In this document: positions 58,263 to 64,000 of the stretch, one piece after another
How positions within the stretch are numbered: the stretch's first letter is position 1
Layout of the letters: every line of letters starts with the position of its first letter
Assembly (NCBI RefSeq): GCF_963678635.1
Contig: NC_087068.1
Span: 10,296,027-10,360,026 of the forward strand
Source: Symsagittifera roscoffensis
Taxonomy: Eukaryota; Xenacoelomorpha; Acoela; Convolutidae
Length of the DNA: 64,000 nucleotides
Direction: 5' to 3'
Notes under the pieces: model-generated
Database searches by the model: none
What the model was told of the DNA's origin: nothing
Seen by the model: the letters and a program-made list of their open reading frames with translations, nothing else
Program-made: the position numbers and the translations under genes

Positions 58263-58708
58263 TTCTACCCTTCTGGATTGGGTCCTGATGATAGTTTTTT
58301 GTTGATAATAATAATTGTGTCAACTATAAACCCGCCATACAGGTATTTTTTTGTTTCTCAACTGGGTTTTTTTGAAAAAAAAAATCAGGTTGGGGTATCA
58401 AAGTTTCAGTTTGTGTAATATGTTTTGCTTAATAAAATTGACTGGAATTGCTGAAAAGGAGTGTTTGAATTTACAATGGTCTTCCAACCTAATGCTAGAT
58501 TAAAAGTTTCTTAGCTTTCCAATCCGTTTTTATAGTAGATTCTTTTTTCCTTCAAAACCGAATAATCGTCATCTTCCCCTGACCAATTTATTTCCCACCG
58601 TTTATCACTCCCCAGGTTTTCCGCTTTTTGCTCCAGGAATTTTCCCGCGGGTTTTATGTACAATTTTCGATATGAACAATATCACATACGGCATATGCAG
58701 TGGGTCGT

Positions 58709-59437
58709 TTGTGACATTAGACCAGAATGTACGAAAATGTACGGAAATTCAAATTTTTTTTGATGCATCTGACCGGAAGACGATTTTTATGAATTAACGG
58801 TGGTAATCGTGAATTTTAACGAACGAGGAAGGGTTAGTTTGAGCTAACATGTAAATTTTAAAAATTTCAAATCAAGCGTGAAAGATACATAACCTTTTTA
58901 TCTTTCGCACACACAGAAACGGTGAAATAACAGAACAACAGAATTTGTGGAGAAAAGCGGCTACCGGAAATTGTGTGACACTGATCGAGGTTGAAGAAAA
59001 ATCAATTTTACGAAGACCATTCCGAGTTGTTACGAGGAGAACTCAAACTTTGTATTTTATAAACTTTTAGCTTCTGGTCATGATCTGAGTTGAATTCAAT
59101 CAAGATCTAATTTCATTTTCAGATAATGAGAAGCTAGGAGTTCAGGGAAGGGACGATTCATCTTCGATGGAGTTGATGGTTTTATCTACTGAACATAAAC
59201 AGTAGTAAAAAAGTAAATATGTAGGAGCCCTGTTTTTAGGAGTGACCTCGTGGTCCGCGGATACTGAGACCCAGCCATGAGCACACTATTTTGCATGTAA
59301 TTAGGTTAATTAGAGCGTTCTGATCGAAGACGGAAACAGTAACGTTTTTGTCGACCCAATGTTAGAAAAATCACGAAAAGAACTGGCTTTGTCACAGACG
59401 GTGAGAAGCATGTAGAGCTTTGTTGAGACGCTAGTCA
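58709..59437. mobile_element. 729-base insertion, solo-LTR-like
   Basis: Absent from the equivalent point of copy A (about 50722). It is flanked by the 5-base direct repeat GTCGT (58704-58708 and 59438-59442). The insert runs from TTGTGACATTAG to GCTAGTCA, close to the TG...CA ends of LTRs. It has no long coding frame. A solo LTR of an unrelated element is the best explanation. Confidence 0.7.
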
Positions 59438-61427
59438 GTCGTCTTAGAACCTATCTTTATTTCCCGTCGTTTTGTGCTTCCGGGCGAATGTACATACATG
59501 TTTTTTAGCACTCCTGTGTGTTATTCTTTTTGTAAGATCATGACTGGCAGAACCGTTAACGAGCACTCTGCGACGAGCGGATGCTCTAAATAAGGCCCTT
59601 CTCACAGGGGCGGAGGGGTAGCTCGGAACACGGAAGCCTTCCGGATTACCGAATCTAGCTTTTTAAAATAGTTAAGATCGAAAATTCACGTACCAGGAAG
59701 GGCGGGGGATTCGCGTTCCCGTCATTCTCTTAGTGGTTTATGACCAAAAGCACTTGAAGATATATGAGCAACCAAACAAAAGTAGTATAGTACCTAAAAA
59801 AAAAACAAAAAACATAAAAATAACCGAAAAAAAACCAAAAACAGTACAAAAATATGAAATCAGTAGAAATCATCCACCCAGAAGAAATGTGATCCGACTC
59901 TCCCGTTTGTCGTGGATAGATATACTGATGTTATAGACATTTATATCAAACAGGATCGTTACAATCAAAAGTAACGTATGTGGCCCGTTTCGGGTACTTG
60001 TACTGTAGGGTTAATTCAGTATTTAAGCACTTTAGTGCTAATATATGCTCAATCCGGAAGGGTCTCGGGATTAGAGAAGTAGACTGATCCGGCAAGCAGT
60101 GCAAGGAGCAACAAGAAGGGGCTCAAGGACAACAACAATCGACCGTTGGTTATTGTTAACAATTTTTGTATCCCTTTTGGTACAGAAATTCAGATACCAA
60201 TCTGTGGGGGCTCGACAGTGACTGCACTGAAGTGACCCTTCACCGAGTTGCGATTTTCCGAGTTAAGCACCTTAGTTCTGATATTGAACAAACCCGGAGG
60301 AGTAAACTAATTTTAGTATAACTATATATATTTATAAGGCTTTTATTAGAACTCCTATATCGTTTTTCATAAACAGACCGGTTTTTAGGGTCAAAATAGT
60401 GATATTTTGATCCCTCCACAAATCGCGATTTTTGAGATATCGACAAATTTTGAAACGGAAAAAAGCACTGAGTCAGTGAGTTACATCGTAACTGCACTGG
60501 TTTAACTAGTAGAACCGGTTAGTTTTAGTTCAGACGTGGTTAGAACTAATCGGGCACCGAAAACCAAATTTTCGAGATTTTTGGAAGAACAAAACGCTCC
60601 AAAATAGGAAAAATTTTTGAAATTTTTGTTTAAGGTCCATAAAAAATGTTGTTTCTTCACTAGTTAACCGACAAGTTTTAGAACCGTTTGCCAATAAATT
60701 TGCTGTTTTTAGTGGAAATGAACTTAACGTGTTTGATTTAGTGGATTCATCAATCCAGAAGGGACCAAATAGCATTGTTTTTGGAAACTTTTTTCAGCTT
60801 GAAGGTTTTAGACCGTGTTTTTTGCATTGAACTAGAAGAGTAAAGGCCTTCTGAGCTCGGATCAACAACTTTCAGGTCAATAAGACAAGAATTAAGAAAA
60901 AAGGGAGACGGAACCTATAAGTTAGAAAATTTTTACACTTCAGAAAAAAGACGTTAAGGTTAATAACTTTGGAACTACTGAACGGACCTAGTTGATTTTG
61001 CTACCATTAGATTAGAAAATAAGTGAACTTACTCATAAACTTTTTGCTTTTTGGATAAAGTTTGCATAGAAAATTTTCAAGATAGTTTCTAACGAAATCA
61101 CCAATTTGTGAAGGAAGACCCTTCACGTTTTTGTAAAAATTTTTTTGGAAAGCCCATATACCCCTACCAAAGGGTAGCGACGGTTGAATAAGGCAACTTT
61201 ACGCTGTTCATGACAAAAAGGGAAGGCTGAGGAACCCAGAAAATTTTAGTCGAGTCGAAACTAGACTAGTTAGAAGACTCTTCACAGTTAAGAAGAATAG
61301 TCAAATAAGAGGCTCAACTACAATCCGGAAGGGTCTAGGGACGCAAAATACACCGTTCCTAGTTAGTTCCAACATCATAATAGCATCGGAGAACGTATCC
61401 GAAATGGTCTCGGTGAAAACTTTAATC

Positions 61428-61892
61428 GACCCGGAAGAGCTATTTTATGAACCCGGAGGGGTCCCAACTCGAAAGGGTCCTATTTTCCTCAATCCGGAAG
61501 AGTCCTATTTTCACCAATCCGGAAGGGTCCTATTTTCACCAATCCGGAAGGGTCCCATTTTCACCAAACCGGAGTCCTTTTTTCACCAATCCGGAAAGGT
61601 CCCATTTTCACCAATCCGGAGGGGTTCCATTTTCACCAACCCGGAAGAGTCCCATTTTCACCAATCCGGAAGAGTCCTATTTTCTCCAATCCGGAAGGGT
61701 CCCACTTTCACTAATCCGGAAGAGTCCCGTTTTCACAAATCCCGAAGGGTTCCCTTTTCACCAATCCGGAAGGGTCCCGTTTTCACCAATCCGGAAGGAT
61801 TCCCTTTTCACCAATCCGGAGGGATCCCAATCCGAAAGGGCACATTTTCACGAATCCGAATGGGTCCAATTTTGTTAACCGTGAGGGGTCCT
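61428..61892 (+). repeat. TCCGGA satellite array, copy B (0.46 kb)
   Basis: The same 25-base unit as in copy A but only about 18 units, with no 1040-base higher-order period. Forward frames are again open in more than one phase. Isolated half-units (CAATCCGGAAGGGTCT) also lie at 60052 and 61321. Confidence 0.92.
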
Positions 61893-62632
61893 AGAAATTT
61901 CAAAATTTTTATTTTTTACGTATGAGGCACGTGATTCTAAGGATCCTAAAGCGTACGTAGTACGAAGTGATATACATAGTAAAGATTTTTTCGATATTAG
62001 GAATCAGGCTAGAAACTAGTGACTGCACTGGTAACTTGCCTTTCAATAAAGCTTGAAAAACCATACTAAAAACACAAATGTCTGAACCCGGAGATTTGCG
62101 ACTCTAATTCTAATTGAAAACAGAGTTCAACATTGATTCCTGTGGATTAAAGTCCAGATTGTTCTTTTTTTGAAAAGAGATTGCCTTGAGACTTTTAGTA
62201 GGTCTAGCTCGGGCAATCCGAAGGCAGATAGGTAACACAGTACGCGGTGGGTGCAATAGACGCCCACTTGAGAAAATTACTGCCATGAAGTTTTGTCTGT
62301 TTGGTGCAGCACTGAACAGGGAAAACTCTTTCCTTAGGAACAAGTTCGACTATTGAATTGGAACAGACCAAGTGAAATACACATACGTTTTTTTTTTGAA
62401 ATATATTTTATTTTCCTTCATTTTTGGCTTTAAATCCATTATAACTGTTCTTGACTGGGTAGTGAGTACACTATCTTTTAAATATAATAAAATCGTCATT
62501 TTTTGCTAGCTTCATATCGAATAACCAATACTCAATTCTTGTGAATAAATTGTATACACGCTGTAGTGTATTAACTTACAAAGATTCGTGGCCACTGTTT
62601 AAGTGAAACATTTGGAATTTTTTGTGTCTAAA

Positions 62633-64000
62633 GTATTGATACCTGGCTAGAAGTCATAAGATTGCATTTTGAACCCGGCATCAAGCTACCTGGAACCGAT
62701 AGGGTGACACCACCACTTGTGACGCCATTGGTGGACAACGATGGAGCATCAATCGAAGAAGCCTTGACCAAAATAGTGGGCAGCATAGGAGAACAAAACG
62801 AACAGATGTCCTTAAGAAGGTCCTTAGAGTGAACTAGAGAGGGCAGTCCACGTTGAGAGAGAAAGCCTGCGGAAAGATATCAACCGCAACAGACAAGAAG
62901 TCAGCAGAAGTGAAAAACGCGTGAAGGAGAGAACGGATGATTACTTGGCTAAAAACTTGTCACGAATGACGAGGGAAGCTGAGCAAAGGGAGACACGATT
63001 GAGAGACGACATGGAGAAGTTGAGAATTCAACAAGAGGAGACTCTTGGGACCCTTGACACCAAGTTAGACGGGATGATGGAGAGGCGCACTCAGGCTATC
63101 GTGGATATTTTGGATGGGCTCCTAGGAAACATGAGTTGATTGAGGAATAGTAAGGCAAACTCAGGAGAACCCAGCAGGGGGCCGAGAGTGAACTTCATGG
63201 AATAACCTAACAGAAGAAGGGCCTCAGGATCCGAGGTAGGAGCAGTGCATCCAGCTATGCCACAGGCGATAATAGGCCGTGAGGCCAAAACATCAGAGGA
63301 AGTTCAACTGGCAACAGACCGACCACAAACGAACGACCGACGCAAGACGAACGTGCAACTGGGAGAAGTGATTCCACGAACTGGAGTTAAGCTAAGCAAA
63401 GAAGAAGTCATCCCAGCGATTCGAACGGGAGGGAAGAGCCAGAGCCTCTATCAGAGGGCAATGATGCTCAAGCGGTGCATTCACGGGATGCAACATCAAT
63501 GGCAACAGCCATCGAACCATTGAACGTGTCCTTGGAAACTTTCCTATCCAAAACCAGTGAACGTAGTGAGAAGTCCAGAAGGGTTTTTAAGAAACCAAGA
63601 TGCTATAAAAACGAATCTGACGGCTGTATTGATACATGGCTAGAAGTCATAAGACTGCATTTTGAAGAGGAAGACTTGACAGAAAGACAAGAATGCAGTG
63701 CGCTCACCAGCAACCTGGAAGGGACAGCCCTAAATTGCGTGATGCCCAAAAAACAATACCAGCAGGACACAGCTGAGACAATCTTTGAAATCTTGTTGAA
63801 TCGTTTTGGCTGAGGAGTACAATGACACCAAGCGATGATGCGCTTTGAGAAACGGAGGCAACGTGAACGCGAAACGATACACAAGTTTTTAGATGATTTG
63901 GAGATGCTTAGAAGGCATAGGGAACCAGATGAGTCAAACAGCAGGATGAACCTAGCTGTAACCTCAACATTCTCCGATGTACCTGGACCAACAAAATGAA
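62633..64000 (+). pseudogene. Ty3/Gypsy gag region, runs off the window
   Basis: A coiled-coil Glu/Arg-rich frame (62921-63139) and a capsid-like frame (63475-63813) with DTWLEVIRLHFEEEDLTERQ, ECSALTSNLEGTALNCVM and TAETIFEILLNRFG, typical of Gypsy-type retrotransposon capsids. Translation continues in other frames to the window end (MRFEKRRQRE..., LDDLEMLRR). Frameshifts and stops show that it is damaged. The first 41 bases (62633-62673) are a diverged copy of 63626-63666. Confidence 0.85.

Larger units (their letters stand above)
56871..62630. mobile_element. Complex retroelement unit, copy B
   Basis: Second copy of the 48902-56640 unit in direct orientation. It has the same start, RT and protease remnants (57675-57481 and 58262-58074, minus), noncoding block (59460-61430), short satellite (61428-61892) and terminal block. 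It is interrupted by a 729-base insertion at 58709-59437. Confidence 0.85.

Overview
The window is animal nuclear DNA. It is AT-rich, has spliceosomal introns with GT/GC...AG borders, an animal-type NF-YC histone-fold gene and a malonyl-CoA decarboxylase gene, and most of the remaining sequence is transposable elements and satellites. I cannot name the species. A 200-base run of N at 39922-40121 is an assembly gap.

Layout. 1-3068 has no gene I can support. 3069-6576 is a non-LTR retrotransposon: a 2A-like leader, a chromo-barrel-like domain, a reverse transcriptase, a CCHC zinc knuckle and a restriction-like endonuclease. It is broken by two frameshifts and a YLND catalytic box, and its 5' end is duplicated as an inverted repeat. 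7205-7760 is a fold-back repeat. 8054-10583 (minus) is a three-exon gene for an unrecognised 245-residue protein; one of its introns is GC-AG. Head-to-head with it, 11502-14627 (plus) encodes NF-YC. Shortly after the NF-YC poly(A) signal, 15311-23182 (plus) encodes a malonyl-CoA decarboxylase whose introns are full of repeats and whose 3' UTR carries a small fold-back element. 23.4-38.2 kb is gene-poor: a Tc1/mariner-like fold-back element, small tandem repeats, a degenerate 3.6 kb array and some exon-like frames around 30.2-31.6 kb. 38802-39804 (minus) is a probable three-exon gene for an unrecognised 251-residue protein with a possible 33-base intron.

From the gap to the right edge the sequence is almost all retroelement. 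40137-44950 is a decayed Ty3/Gypsy element on the minus strand. 45779-46110 is a hairpin. 48902-56640 and 56871-62630 are two direct copies (A and B) of one complex unit. Each contains decayed Gypsy protease and reverse transcriptase on the minus strand plus an array of a 25-base TCCGGA-containing repeat. The array is 3.2 kb with 1040-base higher-order repeats in copy A, but only about 0.46 kb in copy B. Copy B also holds a 729-base insertion with a 5-base target duplication. 62633-64000 carries a plus-strand Gypsy gag that runs off the window.

The three best-supported host genes have unrelated roles (a CCAAT-box transcription factor subunit, malonyl-CoA turnover, an unknown), so I see no pathway linking them. 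The most unusual features are the 2A retrotransposon with its inverted 5' duplication, the satellite that is open in all three forward frames, and the repeat-unit/gag junctions, which suggest a larger array.
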